NCBI GenBank assembly: GCA_958295785.1
Contig: OY282377.1
Coordinates: forward strand, 696,394 to 760,393
DNA from: an uncultured Latescibacterota bacterium
GTDB taxonomy: Bacteria > Latescibacterota > UBA2968
Length of the DNA stretch: 64,000 nt
Direction: 5' to 3'
Shown: positions 43,756 to 52,027 of the stretch, in pieces
Layout of the letters: each line of letters starts with the position of its first letter
Numbering within the stretch: position 1 is the stretch's first letter
Position numbers and translations under genes: made by a program
Notes under the pieces: model-generated
The model's database searches: none
Told to the model about the DNA's origin: nothing
The model's input: the letters and a program-made list of their open reading frames with translations, nothing else

Positions 43756-44799
43756 TCAAAAGGACCGAATCCGTTGCCAAAACGAGATCAGCCCCAGGTT
43801 TATATTCACATTGCGGTGGTTCATTTCGCGCAGGGATTCGATCTTTTTCACCGTCGCTGTAAGGTGGTCGAGATCGAAAACCTCTGCCAATCGCCCGACA
43901 TTGTCCACCTGCGCGGCATTGGCAATCTGGTCGGGCAGCCCGCATTGCAGCAACAGCGCGTCCCGCAGCCAGACCTCCACGCCTTCCAAAATCTCCAATG
44001 CCTCTTGCCGGTCGAGTTTTGCCAAGGCTTCAAACGTGCGCTCGTCCTGCCCCCACAGCAGGGCATCCAAAAACCGAAACGCGCGATCCTGCCGGTCTGC
44101 AACACGGCCTTCGGTCATGTCCATTGCCCGCCGAAAATCGCCCCCGCAGGTGCGCGCGATGAAATCTGCCGCGGTTTCATCCACGCCCTGTGCCGCCAAC
44201 GCCGTGCGGATGTCAGCGGGCAACAGCGCGGGAAATTTCACGAACTGACACCGCGACACAATGGTGGGCAACAGCGCGTCTTTGGGGGAGGCGACCAAAA
44301 TGATCAAGGACCGATCCGGCGGTTCTTCCAGCGTTTTTAACATGGCATTGGCCGCTTCGGCGCGCATCTGTTCGGCGTGCAACACGAGGGCCGTGCGCCA
44401 GCCGCCTGCAAACGCGCTGTGGGCGAACTGCCGCTGCATTTGCCGCACGCGATCGATGGCGATGTTCTCGTTGTCGCCGGGCAGGGGATAGCGATAGGGC
44501 GATTGCCACACTTCGAGCAGTGCCGCCTGCATGTCGTCCTCTTTCACGCGTCGAGAAAAGGGAAAGAGCAACGTATTATCCGGATGATTGAGATGTGCCA
44601 CCTTTTGACAGGAGGGACAACGCCCGCAGGCGACTGCACCCTCTGCCCGACAGTGCAATGCCTGCACAAACTCCAAGGCCGCGGCCACTGCGCCCGTGCC
44701 AGAAGTGCCCAAAAACAACAGCGCGTGGGGGATGCGGTCTTTTTCGACCCATTCGGCCAAAACCCGAGCCGCTCGCGCCTGTCCAATCACCCGTTTCAA
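43756..44799 (-). CDS. holB: DNA polymerase III delta' subunit
   Basis: 347 residues. The clamp-loader AAA+ fold starts KRVIGQARAARVL. The P-loop is degenerate (GTSGTGAVAA, without the lysine), as expected for a delta' subunit. The zinc module CGRCPSCQ and the ANAMLKTLEEPP/SRCQ motifs are clear. A TTG at 44799 eight bases after GGAG is the likely start. An ATG-initiated frame back to 45126 adds a cysteine-rich non-homologous stretch. Confidence 0.88.
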   Translation of the reverse strand: MKRVIGQARAARVLAEWVEKDRIPHALLFLGTSGTGAVAAALEFVQALHCRAEGAVACGRCPSCQKVAHLNHPDNTLLFPFSRRVKEDDMQAALLEVWQSPYRYPLPGDNENIAIDRVRQMQRQFAHSAFAGGWRTALVLHAEQMRAEAANAMLKTLEEPPDRSLIILVASPKDALLPTIVSRCQFVKFPALLPADIRTALAAQGVDETAADFIARTCGGDFRRAMDMTEGRVADRQDRAFRFLDALLWGQDERTFEALAKLDRQEALEILEGVEVWLRDALLLQCGLPDQIANAAQVDNVGRLAEVFDLDHLTATVKKIESLREMNHRNVNINLGLISFWQRIRSF

Positions 44800-44817
44800 C
44801 GCAACATCTCCATGATG

Positions 44818-44852
44818 AAAAGCCGCTGGAACGGAACATTCCAACGGCTTTT
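44818..44852 (-). promoter_or_regulatory. Stable hairpin just upstream of holB
   Basis: AAAAGCCG-C-TGGAA pairs with TTCCA-A-CGGCTTTT around a short loop. It ends about 20 bases before the holB start, on the minus strand followed by TTTTCATC. It could be an attenuator or the terminator of an element upstream. Confidence 0.5.
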
Positions 44853-45022
44853 GAGTGTCAAACGACCAAAATGATCCGCTATCCATGCACCCGCTCACGA
44901 GGGGAATGTACTGCGCGCATCGCCCGTACAACGACGGGCATTGAGAGTGCAGGGGAAAAAGACAACATGGAGCGGCTCCTAAAATCAAAAGTGCATTACA
45001 ACGCGGGGAAAAATAATATGCC

Positions 45023-45600
45023 TTATCCAGCCATTTGTCAAGCCCTATCCTGCCTCCCATCAGGGAGGAATGAGGAATAGACGTTCTGTACGGATCATGC
45101 GTTGCTTGTCTAAGAAGCCCTAACATAAAGAAATCAAGCGTCTGAAACAGATGAGTGAACAGCCGTAGGAACGCCTCAAAGTCGGCCTCTCACAAATCCA
45201 TGTCAACGCTTTTTGTTAGGGACTCTAAAACGTTTGGTCCTAACTCCTCGTTTGTTACCTTCGATGCCTTCGGCGACTTCCTTTTTTTCAACAGGAAAAA
45301 AAAGTAGGCGAGCGGGGTACAACTGCCCCAGCAGTTCAAAAATGCCGCTCTCATGCGCCGAGGGGTGCTCTGCACAGCGCAAATCGCTTTTGTAATAGGA
45401 TGACATGCGTTGGCCTGCGAAGGAAGTTGCAAGATGGCTGTTGGTTGCGAGACGGCCTTGCGCGCTGTGCGCGATGGTTTTGTCTGATGGTTTTTTGGGA
45501 TGGTATTTTTGCCATGGCTTCTTTGAATGACTGCGGAACGTCAAGGGAGATCTCTTGCTGGCAATATATCGCACCAGGTCAATAGAAAATCAATTTAGTA
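45023..45600. mobile_element. MITE-1 copy 2, interrupted by MITE-2
   Basis: This copy shares the MITE-1 body but has a degenerate left end, an extra about 40-base segment near 45310, and a 113-base second element inserted at 45113-45225. The right end (GAAAATCAATTTAGTA) is identical to copy 3. It fills the gap between holB and the GroES-like gene. Confidence 0.7.
45113..45225. mobile_element. MITE-2 copy 1 nested in MITE-1
   Basis: A 113-base element with ends AGAAGCCCTAAC and GTTAGGGACTC, flanked by TA on both sides. The uninterrupted MITE-1 copy at 46401 reads GTCTAAAACG straight through the same site. The reverse-oriented relative is at 58359-58472. Confidence 0.75.
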
Positions 45601-45649
45601 TAACGCAGTTGTGCTTTGCTCTGCGTTTTTGCCGTGTATTCTAAAACAG

Positions 45650-45678
45650 TTGACACTGTGAAAGGTATTTTTTAAGTT
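45650..45678 (+). promoter_or_regulatory. Possible promoter of the GroES-like gene
   Basis: A perfect TTGACA at 45650 is followed 17 bases later by a weak TAAGTT. It lies about 50 bases upstream of the GroES-like start, just outside the MITE-1 end. Confidence 0.35.
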
Positions 45679-45723
45679 TGGCGAAATGAAGTCGGTTGTT
45701 TGTACGCGAATTGGGATGCGACA

Positions 45724-46143
45724 ATGCGAATCGGAAACAAGGAATTGGTCGTTATTGGCGACCGCGTTTTGATCAAGCGGGAAGATTTGGAAGAGCGAAC
45801 CAAAGTCGGGCTTTATTTGCCGCAAACAGTGGTCGAAAAAGAAGACGTGCAGAGCGGTCGCATTTTGGCTACAGGTCCCGGTTTGCCCCTGCCAGAAACA
45901 CCCGAAGAGGACGAACCCTGGCGCAACGGGCCCAAAGAGCCGCGCTATTTGCCCCTGCAAGTTGAAGAAGGCGATTTTGCCTTGTTTTTGCAAAAGGCCG
46001 CGATGGAGATTTCTTTTGCAGGTGAGAAATATCTCATCGTCCCTCAGGCCTCCATTCTCGTTGTGATTCGGGAGTTAGACCCATTGATGGATGAAGAAGA
46101 GGGATTGGATGGACTAGAGGATTTAGACGACCTCGGCATATAA
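45724..46143 (+). CDS. GroES-like co-chaperonin with insertion and acidic tail
   Basis: 139 residues, against about 96 for GroES. The Cpn10 fold is clear: VIGDRVLIKRED, KVGLYLPQ for the mobile loop region, GRILATGPG, then EKYLIVPQASILVVI. About 30 extra residues (LPLPETPEEDEPWRNGPKEP) sit after the GPG turn. The C-terminal about 20 residues are almost all acidic or leucine. No groEL is in the window. The ATG at 45724 follows GGGATG. It may serve a special chaperonin or be a GroES-fold protein of different use. Confidence 0.75.
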   Translation: MRIGNKELVVIGDRVLIKREDLEERTKVGLYLPQTVVEKEDVQSGRILATGPGLPLPETPEEDEPWRNGPKEPRYLPLQVEEGDFALFLQKAAMEISFAGEKYLIVPQASILVVIRELDPLMDEEEGLDGLEDLDDLGI

Positions 46144-46171
46144 TCCCGTCTTCCGTTCTGCCCAACACCTG

Positions 46172-46390
46172 TCATCGGGTGAAAGCACCTGCGCCCGAGA
46201 CATTCCTTCCCGCCCGGTCAGCGCGATCATATTGCACGATAATCCCCGCCATTTGCAATGCCACCATCGGAAATGCGCTGACCATATCCGCCCCAGCGGC
46301 GCGTTTATCTTCGCCGCTTCCAACCACTCCTTTCATTGTGTAGCTGATATTTTCAAGCCCTAACGCGGAAACGGCACGCGCCACCAGCAA
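46172..46390 (-). pseudogene. Orphan ORF fragment abutting MITE-1
   Basis: A 72-residue frame (ALGLENISYTMKGVVGSG and so on) remains open upstream until it meets the MITE-1 left end at 46401. It may be the 3' part of a gene cut by the insertion. I do not recognise the family, and it could also be non-coding. Confidence 0.3.
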
Positions 46391-46400
46391 GATGCACTTA

Positions 46401-46820
46401 TACCAATTTGATTTTTATTTGTCCGTATCCTGCCTCCCATTAGGGAGGAATGAGGAACAGACGTTCCGTAGGGATCATGCGTCGCTTGTCTAAAACGTTT
46501 GGTTCTGCCTCCTTGTGGGTTGCCTTTGATGCCTTCGGCGACCTACTTTTTTTCAACAGCAAAAAAAGTAGGCAAAAAATGCCGCTCTCATGCGCCAAGG
46601 GACTTGCACAGCGCAAAGCGCTTTTGTAGTCGCACGACATGCGCTGGCCTGCGAGGTGGGTTGCGAGACGGCCTTGCGCGCTGTGCGTGATGGCTTTGTC
46701 TGATGGTCTTTTGGGATGGCATTTTTGCGATGGCTTCTCTGAATGCCTGGGTAAGGTCAAGGAAATCATTTGCGGGTCGCATATCGCATCACATCAGGGC
46801 AACAGAAAATCAATTTAGTA
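46401..46820. mobile_element. MITE-1 copy 3, most complete
   Basis: The ends form imperfect inverted repeats of about 25 bases (TACCAATTTGATTTTTATTT against TACTAAATTGATTTTCTGTT), flanked by TA/TT. The internal hairpin of T7/A7 arms is present. The element ends 19 bases before a PIN-toxin start and so probably separated it from its promoter. Confidence 0.8.
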
Positions 46821-46838
46821 TTACAGGTGACCGGCGCT

Positions 46839-47245
46839 ATGCGTTCCAAAGTTTACATCGAAACCAGCATCATCGGTTATCTTACGTCGTGGCCGAGTCG
46901 TGATTTGATCACAGCGGCAAACCAGCGATTAACCCACGATTGGTGGAACCGATGCCGCGAAAACTTTGATATATTCATTTTGCAATTTGTCATTGACGAA
47001 ATGTCACCGACGCCGTTGAGACTTTAGCCGATGGGCTTGTCCATCAGGTACCTCTGCCAGAAAGGGCGCGAGTTGATGCCTTGCACATTGCAATTGCAAC
47101 TGTTCACGGCATAGAATATCTGCTAACTTGGAACTGTACGCATATAGCCAATGCTATACTACGTCCTCAGATCGAGACAAGCTGCCGATCATTCAGTTAC
47201 GAGCCACCAACAATCTGTACACCCCAAGAACTCATGGAGGGATAA
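46839..47245 (+). pseudogene. Broken PIN-domain toxin gene
   Basis: The N-terminal half (KVYIETSIIGYLT, WPSRDLI, FDIFILQFVIDE) is a PIN ribonuclease start with its first acidic residues. The frame then breaks near 47010. The C-terminal half reappears in another frame (VDALHIAIATVHGIEYLLTW, NCTHIANA, ICTPQELMEG, stop 47243-47245). About 30-40 codons normally between these parts are missing. The likely antitoxin gene follows 5 bases later. Confidence 0.75.
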
Positions 47246-47249
47246 CATC

Positions 47250-47435
47250 ATGTGGCGCGATACCATCATAGAAGAAGTTCGCCGCAATCGTCAGGTGTAT
47301 GCAACGAGATTTCATCACGACATCAAAGCGATCTGCCGCGCCGCCCGCGAGCAACAAAAGAGAAGCAGTCACAAGATCGTTTCATTGCCACCGCGACCTG
47401 TCAAAATAGCTGTTAAAATTGGTAGCAGCGAATAA
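47250..47435 (+). CDS. Small partner of the broken PIN toxin (putative antitoxin)
   Basis: 61 residues, basic. WRDTIIEEVRRNRQVYATRF and DIKAICRAAREQQ form one long helix, followed by VSLPPRP. Such short proteins commonly follow PIN genes of this type and are presumed antitoxins. GGAGGGATAACATC precedes the ATG. It survives although its toxin is broken. The IS630 element begins 4 bases after its stop codon. Confidence 0.6.
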   Translation: MWRDTIIEEVRRNRQVYATRFHHDIKAICRAAREQQKRSSHKIVSLPPRPVKIAVKIGSSE

Positions 47436-47447
47436 TTACTCTGTAAA

Positions 47448-48158
47448 TTAAGTTATCCTAAGTTTTGAATTGTCTGGATAAACGCGTTGATAATGGGTAT
47501 TCATCTTGTCTCTGGCCTTGGGCAAAGTGAACTGCCAATTCAAGGGGATGCCCTTGGCCTCCCGCTCCTGAAAGAAGGCCAAAACTTCCCGGCGCAGTTC
47601 CGCCTGCGTCGCAATGCGCCTATTCAAACATCCTCGCGCCAGAGCCGAAAATTCGATCTCGATCATGTTTAACCAACTCGCCGACTTGGGAGTAAAGCAG
47701 AACTCAAACTTCTGCGCGAGGGCAAACGCCTCATCGGCCGGCAAGTAACGATAGAAGGCATGGCGAGTATGCGTATTGAGATTGTCTTGCACCAAGCGGA
47801 TTTTCTCCGCCTGTGGCCAATGCTGTGTCAGCGCCTGACAAAAGTGGGTGTCTTCCTTCATCGTGCGCCGAGGATAGATTTCGGCAAGCCGTTTGCCGGT
47901 TAAAGGCTCAATGGCAGCCAACAGCGCACGCGAGCCGTGTTTGGTATAGGCATCATGTTCTTTGGTCACTTGGCCTGTTGTCAGGGGCAAGGGATCCAGG
48001 ACTTGTCCGATGAGAAAACAAGGACGTTCATCAAAGCAGACCACAGGAACGTTGGGATCATAAGGTTGGTCATACAGCCAAAGCAAGGCTTCCATGCGTG
48101 CGAGAAAGGACGCATCCACTTTGCGGATGCACCAGGTTTTCTTCAAGTGGGGCTTCAA
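47448..48158 (-). CDS. IS630 transposase, DDE part (orfB), copy A
   Basis: 236 residues. The DDE catalytic residues lie in VVCFDERPCFL, LVQDNLNTHT and WLNMIEIEFSAL. It lacks its own good start. The likely product is a fusion with orfA made by a -1 frameshift on the A tract at the junction, giving LKKNELKPHLKKTWC. It differs from copy B at about six residues, so both are recent. Confidence 0.9.
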   Translation of the reverse strand: MKPHLKKTWCIRKVDASFLARMEALLWLYDQPYDPNVPVVCFDERPCFLIGQVLDPLPLTTGQVTKEHDAYTKHGSRALLAAIEPLTGKRLAEIYPRRTMKEDTHFCQALTQHWPQAEKIRLVQDNLNTHTRHAFYRYLPADEAFALAQKFEFCFTPKSASWLNMIEIEFSALARGCLNRRIATQAELRREVLAFFQEREAKGIPLNWQFTLPKARDKMNTHYQRVYPDNSKLRIT

Positions 48159-48577
48159 TTCGTTTTTTTTAGACTCGTCTTGACATGCGTGTGTGAGAGA
48201 TGCTCACAATAGCCCAATTCCACGCACTGATCCGCCAAGAGGCGCAACGTCCATCTGCCATGGCCTGCCGGGGGGGTTGAACAGGCCAAGGCGGTGATTT
48301 GGGCCCGTTGCTTGCCGGTCATCTCCACCGGGCGTCCTGGCCGCGGGGCATCTTTGAGGCTGTCCAAGCCGAGGGTGCGGTATTTCTTTGCCCAATGACT
48401 CAGGGTCTGCCCGGTCATGCCGAGGGTTTGAGCCCCTTGGGTGTAGGTTTTGCCTCGGTCGAGTTCAAGCAAGCCCAAAGCGCGTTTGTAGATTCGGGCT
48501 TTTTGGTCTCCTTTGGTGATCAAGGCGGTCAAAGTGTCTCGGTCTGTGGGGGTGAGTTGGACGTGTTGTTTGGGCAT
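48155..48577 (-). CDS. IS630 transposase, helix-turn-helix part (orfA), copy A
   Basis: 140 residues from ATG 48577, preceded by AAGGAGGCGTTCGC. GKTYTQGAQTLGMTGQTLSH is the winged-helix DNA-binding motif, and DAPRPGRPVEMTGKQ the linker typical of IS630. It ends just after the slippery A tract. An ATG 11 codons earlier lies at the IS edge and is less likely. Confidence 0.9.
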   Translation of the reverse strand: MPKQHVQLTPTDRDTLTALITKGDQKARIYKRALGLLELDRGKTYTQGAQTLGMTGQTLSHWAKKYRTLGLDSLKDAPRPGRPVEMTGKQRAQITALACSTPPAGHGRWTLRLLADQCVELGYCEHLSHTHVKTSLKKTN

Positions 48578-48666
48578 GCGAACGCCTCCTTGAAACAATT
48601 GAAATTCCAAAGTATTTAATTTACAGAGTAATCAACAGCGGAGTTACGCAATAACGGGATAATTCC

Positions 48667-51600
48667 ATGCCCCAAGCGGTGAACCAAAAGACCATCTTCT
48701 CAACGTATCTGAACGAGCTAACCGCTATCGCCCGCCAAGGCGACGCGCGGGAGGAGAGTTTCTATCCGGCACTGGCGGACATGCTCACGGAAACGGCACA
48801 TGCCACCGGCAAGACGCACGTACACGTCACCACATTGCCCAAGCCCACCGAGGGCGGCAACCCCGACTTCAGGCTCTGGAATGGGGCGGATCGCATCGTC
48901 GGCTATGTTGAAGCCAAGAAGCCGACCGAAGAGCGATTGGACCTTGTCGAGAACGCTGAACAACTCATGCGTTATCGCGCCACATTTCCCAATCTCATTC
49001 TCACCAACTTTCTCGAGTTCCGCTTGTACCGCAACGGCGAGCGCGTTCAGACGGTCAGCGTGGGGCGCCCCTTTGTGCTCAACGCGCTGGGCACAACGCC
49101 GCCGCTGGAAAACCAAGCCGAACTCGCCGCCCTTTTAGACCGCTTTCTCGATTTCGCACTGCCCCCGACATTCACCGCGGAATCCCTCGCCGTTGAACTG
49201 GCGAAACGCACGCGCCTCCTCCGCGAGGTGATCGGCGAGCAATTTGAGCGGGAACGCAACGCGCCCGGGAGGCTCTCCGGTTTCTTCGAGGCATTTCAGA
49301 CGTATCTCATCGGCTCGCTAACGCCGGAGGCGTTTGCCGATCTGTTCGCGCAGACGATAGCCTACGGCCTTTTTGCGGCTCGCACGCGGGCAGGAGAGGG
49401 GTTCAACCGCCGCGTCGCGTTCGACAATATCCCGCATACTATCGGCGTGTTGCGCGATCTGTTCCGCTTCATTTCGCTCGACGACTTGCCCGCCCCACTC
49501 GCTTGGTGCGTGGATGATCTGGCCGACGTGCTATGCGTGGCAGACGCGCCGGGCATTCTCAACCACTACTACCGAAAGGGCAAGGGTGGCGATCCCATCG
49601 TGCATTTTTACGAGACCTTTTTGGCGCAATACGACCCCGACGAGCGCGAGCGGCGAGGGGTTTATTACACGCCGGAGCCGGTCGTTGGGTACATCGTGTG
49701 TTCTCTGCATGGCCTTCTCAAGACGGAATTTGACCAGCGCGATGGCCTCGCCTCGGATGGCGTAACGCTACTCGATCCAGCGGCGGGGACGATGACGTTT
49801 GTTGCGTGTGCGGCGCAACAGGCGGTCGCCGAGTTCGAAGAGAAATACGGTAGCGGCGGACGGGCGGACTTCATCCGTCGGCATGTTCTCAAGAATTTCT
49901 ACGCGCTTGAGTTGATGATGGCGCCTTATGCAGTAGGCCATCTCAAGATGAGCTTTTTCTTGGAGGAACTCGGCCACCGCCTCGGCGATGATGAGCGCGT
50001 GCCGTTCTATTTGACCAACACGCTCGACATGGCAGAACTGGAGCAGAGCCGGTTGCCCGGCCTGTCCGCATTGGCCGAGGAGTCCCGTTTGGCTGGCGTG
50101 GTCAAGAAGCAGACGCCGATTTTGCTCATCCTCGGCAATCCGCCCTATTCCTACGATTCCAGCAACAAGGGCGATTGGATACGGGGATTGATTGAGGACT
50201 ACAAACGAGTGGATGGCGAGCCATTGGGCGAGAAAAATCCGAAAGGTCTTCAGGATGATTACGTCAAGTTCCTGCGTTTCGCGCAGTGGAAAATTGAGCA
50301 GGCAGGTCGCGGCGTCGTTGGGGTGATCACCAATCACAGTTATCTCGACAACCCGACTTTTCGCGGGATGCGCCGCAGTCTGATGCAGACCTTTGACGAC
50401 ATCTACATTCTCGACCTGCACGGCAATTCGCTCAAGCTCGAAACGAGCCCGGACGGTAGCCCCGATCAAAACGTCTTCGACATCCGGCTGGGCGTGGCGA
50501 TTGCCTTTTTTGTCAAGCGCGGCGACCAACACACGGAAGCCGCCATACATCACGCCGAATGCTACGGGACGAGAGAGAACAAATACACCTATCTGGACGC
50601 CCATGACCTCGGCAACACCGATTGGCAAGAGATAAATCCTGCATCGCCGTTCTATCTGTTCGTGCCACATGACGCCGCGTTTGAAGCCAAATATCGCGAG
50701 TTCATGGCTGTCCCCGAGATATTCCCGCTCAATAGCGTCGGCATTGTAACCGCTCGTGATCGCTTGACGATTCGCTGGTCCGCGGACGAGGCGTGGGATA
50801 CGGTGCGTGCGTTTTCGGGGATGGAGCCGGAACTGGCCCGGCAGAGCTACGCACTGAGTAGCGATACGCAAGAGTGGAAAGTGACGCTGGCCCAGAAGGA
50901 CTTGCGGGATTCCGGCCCGACACGCAAGAATGTGGTTCCGATTCTCTATCGGCCCTTTGACATCCGCCATACCTACTACACGGATCAGTCACGCGGTTTT
51001 ATCTCCCGCCCTCGTTCCGAGGTCATGCGCCACATGCTGGCCGGGGAGAATCTGGCGTTGCATGTCTGTCGACAGATTGTCAGCGAAACATGGCAGCATT
51101 GCTTTGTTACCAATGGCATTACTGAGAGTTGTTGCGTCTCTAACAAGACCAGAGAGCGCGGATATGCCCATCCCCTCTACCTCTATCCCACCGCTGACCG
51201 CGACGACCTTTTCGCCCACCACGAGGCGTCCGAACGACAACCGAATCTGAATCCCAAACTGGTCGCAACACTCGCAGAGGCGCATGGTCGCGTGCCATCG
51301 CCCGAGGACATTTTCCACTATACCTACGCCATTTTGCATGCCCCAGCCTACCGCGAGCAATACGCCGAATTTTTGCGGATCGACTTTCCGCACATCCCGT
51401 TCACATCAGACAGCGCGTTGTTTGCCGAACTCGTCGAACTCGGCGGGCGATTGGTCGATCTGCACTTGCTCACCTCGCCAGAACTCGACCCGCCGACCTG
51501 CCGCTTTGAGGGCGATGGCGACGCTCAGGTCGCCCGGACAAAGGCCAAGGGCTTTCGCTATGACTCTGATGGGCAACGCCAGTACATCAACCAAACGCAG

Positions 51601-51825
51601 TATTTCGGGCCTGTTCCCTCTGAGGTCTATGACTCTCGCATCGGCGGCTACCAAGTCTGCGACAAGTGGTTGAAAGACCGCAAAGATCGCCGTCTCGAAC
51701 TCGACGACATCCGCACCTACTGCCGACTGGTGACGGCCCTCGGGCTGACGCTCGACATTCAGCAGGCCATTGACAGGGTGTATGCGGGTGTGGAAGATAA
51801 CTGTGTGCTGGCTGGGGCCGAATGA
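48667..51825 (+). CDS. Single-chain type ISP/IIG-like restriction-modification enzyme
   Basis: 1052 residues. The N-terminus has a PD-ExK nuclease motif (NPDF at D67, then E82-A-K84). The methyltransferase core has motif I LLDPAAGTMTF (about 369-378) and motif IV GNPPYSY (N491). The C-terminal third, with YFGPVPSEVYD and IGGYQVCDKWLKDR, matches the LlaBIII-type specificity domain. No helicase domain is visible between nuclease and methyltransferase, so it is shorter than true type ISP enzymes. It starts 38 bases after IS copy A, so its native promoter may have been displaced. One polypeptide would methylate and cut. Confidence 0.88.
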   Translation: MPQAVNQKTIFSTYLNELTAIARQGDAREESFYPALADMLTETAHATGKTHVHVTTLPKPTEGGNPDFRLWNGADRIVGYVEAKKPTEERLDLVENAEQLMRYRATFPNLILTNFLEFRLYRNGERVQTVSVGRPFVLNALGTTPPLENQAELAALLDRFLDFALPPTFTAESLAVELAKRTRLLREVIGEQFERERNAPGRLSGFFEAFQTYLIGSLTPEAFADLFAQTIAYGLFAARTRAGEGFNRRVAFDNIPHTIGVLRDLFRFISLDDLPAPLAWCVDDLADVLCVADAPGILNHYYRKGKGGDPIVHFYETFLAQYDPDERERRGVYYTPEPVVGYIVCSLHGLLKTEFDQRDGLASDGVTLLDPAAGTMTFVACAAQQAVAEFEEKYGSGGRADFIRRHVLKNFYALELMMAPYAVGHLKMSFFLEELGHRLGDDERVPFYLTNTLDMAELEQSRLPGLSALAEESRLAGVVKKQTPILLILGNPPYSYDSSNKGDWIRGLIEDYKRVDGEPLGEKNPKGLQDDYVKFLRFAQWKIEQAGRGVVGVITNHSYLDNPTFRGMRRSLMQTFDDIYILDLHGNSLKLETSPDGSPDQNVFDIRLGVAIAFFVKRGDQHTEAAIHHAECYGTRENKYTYLDAHDLGNTDWQEINPASPFYLFVPHDAAFEAKYREFMAVPEIFPLNSVGIVTARDRLTIRWSADEAWDTVRAFSGMEPELARQSYALSSDTQEWKVTLAQKDLRDSGPTRKNVVPILYRPFDIRHTYYTDQSRGFISRPRSEVMRHMLAGENLALHVCRQIVSETWQHCFVTNGITESCCVSNKTRERGYAHPLYLYPTADRDDLFAHHEASERQPNLNPKLVATLAEAHGRVPSPEDIFHYTYAILHAPAYREQYAEFLRIDFPHIPFTSDSALFAELVELGGRLVDLHLLTSPELDPPTCRFEGDGDAQVARTKAKGFRYDSDGQRQYINQTQYFGPVPSEVYDSRIGGYQVCDKWLKDRKDRRLELDDIRTYCRLVTALGLTLDIQQAIDRVYAGVEDNCVLAGAE

Positions 51826-51843
51826 TGGAAAAAACGATCCTAT

Positions 51844-51943
51844 ATCTTCGGGCGGGCACGGGGGCACCGCCCCTACGGTTTCACATCTCGATTATCTTCG
51901 GGCGGGCACAGGGGCACCGCCCCTACGGTTTCACATCTCGATT
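51844..51943. repeat. 50-bp tandem duplication carrying the GTAGGGGC-type repeat
   Basis: Two 50-base units with a single difference follow directly on each other. Each holds an inverted copy of the short repeat. Heptamer-like GCTGACT/GCTGATT runs follow to about 52000. Confidence 0.85.
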
Positions 51944-52027
51944 TTTGGGTTGGCAGGGTGGACTGATTGCTGACTGCTGACTGCTGATTGCTGACCGCTT
52001 GTTTCGCTGCCCACCAAAAGGAATACG

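Larger units (their letters stand above)
47439..48628 (-). mobile_element. IS630-family insertion sequence, copy A
   Basis: About 1190 bp with 13-bp terminal inverted repeats CTCTGTAAATTAA, flanked by a TA duplication (47437-47438 and 48629-48630). It carries two overlapping transposase frames. A second copy of the same length lies at 58478-59667. Confidence 0.93.

Noticed and set aside
42385-44340. 651-residue open frame opposite metG and holB
   Set aside because: Antisense shadow of two identified genes with no recognisable domain.
44800-45126. 109-residue N-terminal extension of HolB
   Set aside because: Cysteine-rich, non-homologous, and contains a hairpin; the AAA+ domain begins directly at the TTG at 44799.
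49768-50970. 400-residue open frame opposite the restriction enzyme
   Set aside because: Antisense shadow; the plus-strand protein has clear nuclease and methyltransferase motifs there.
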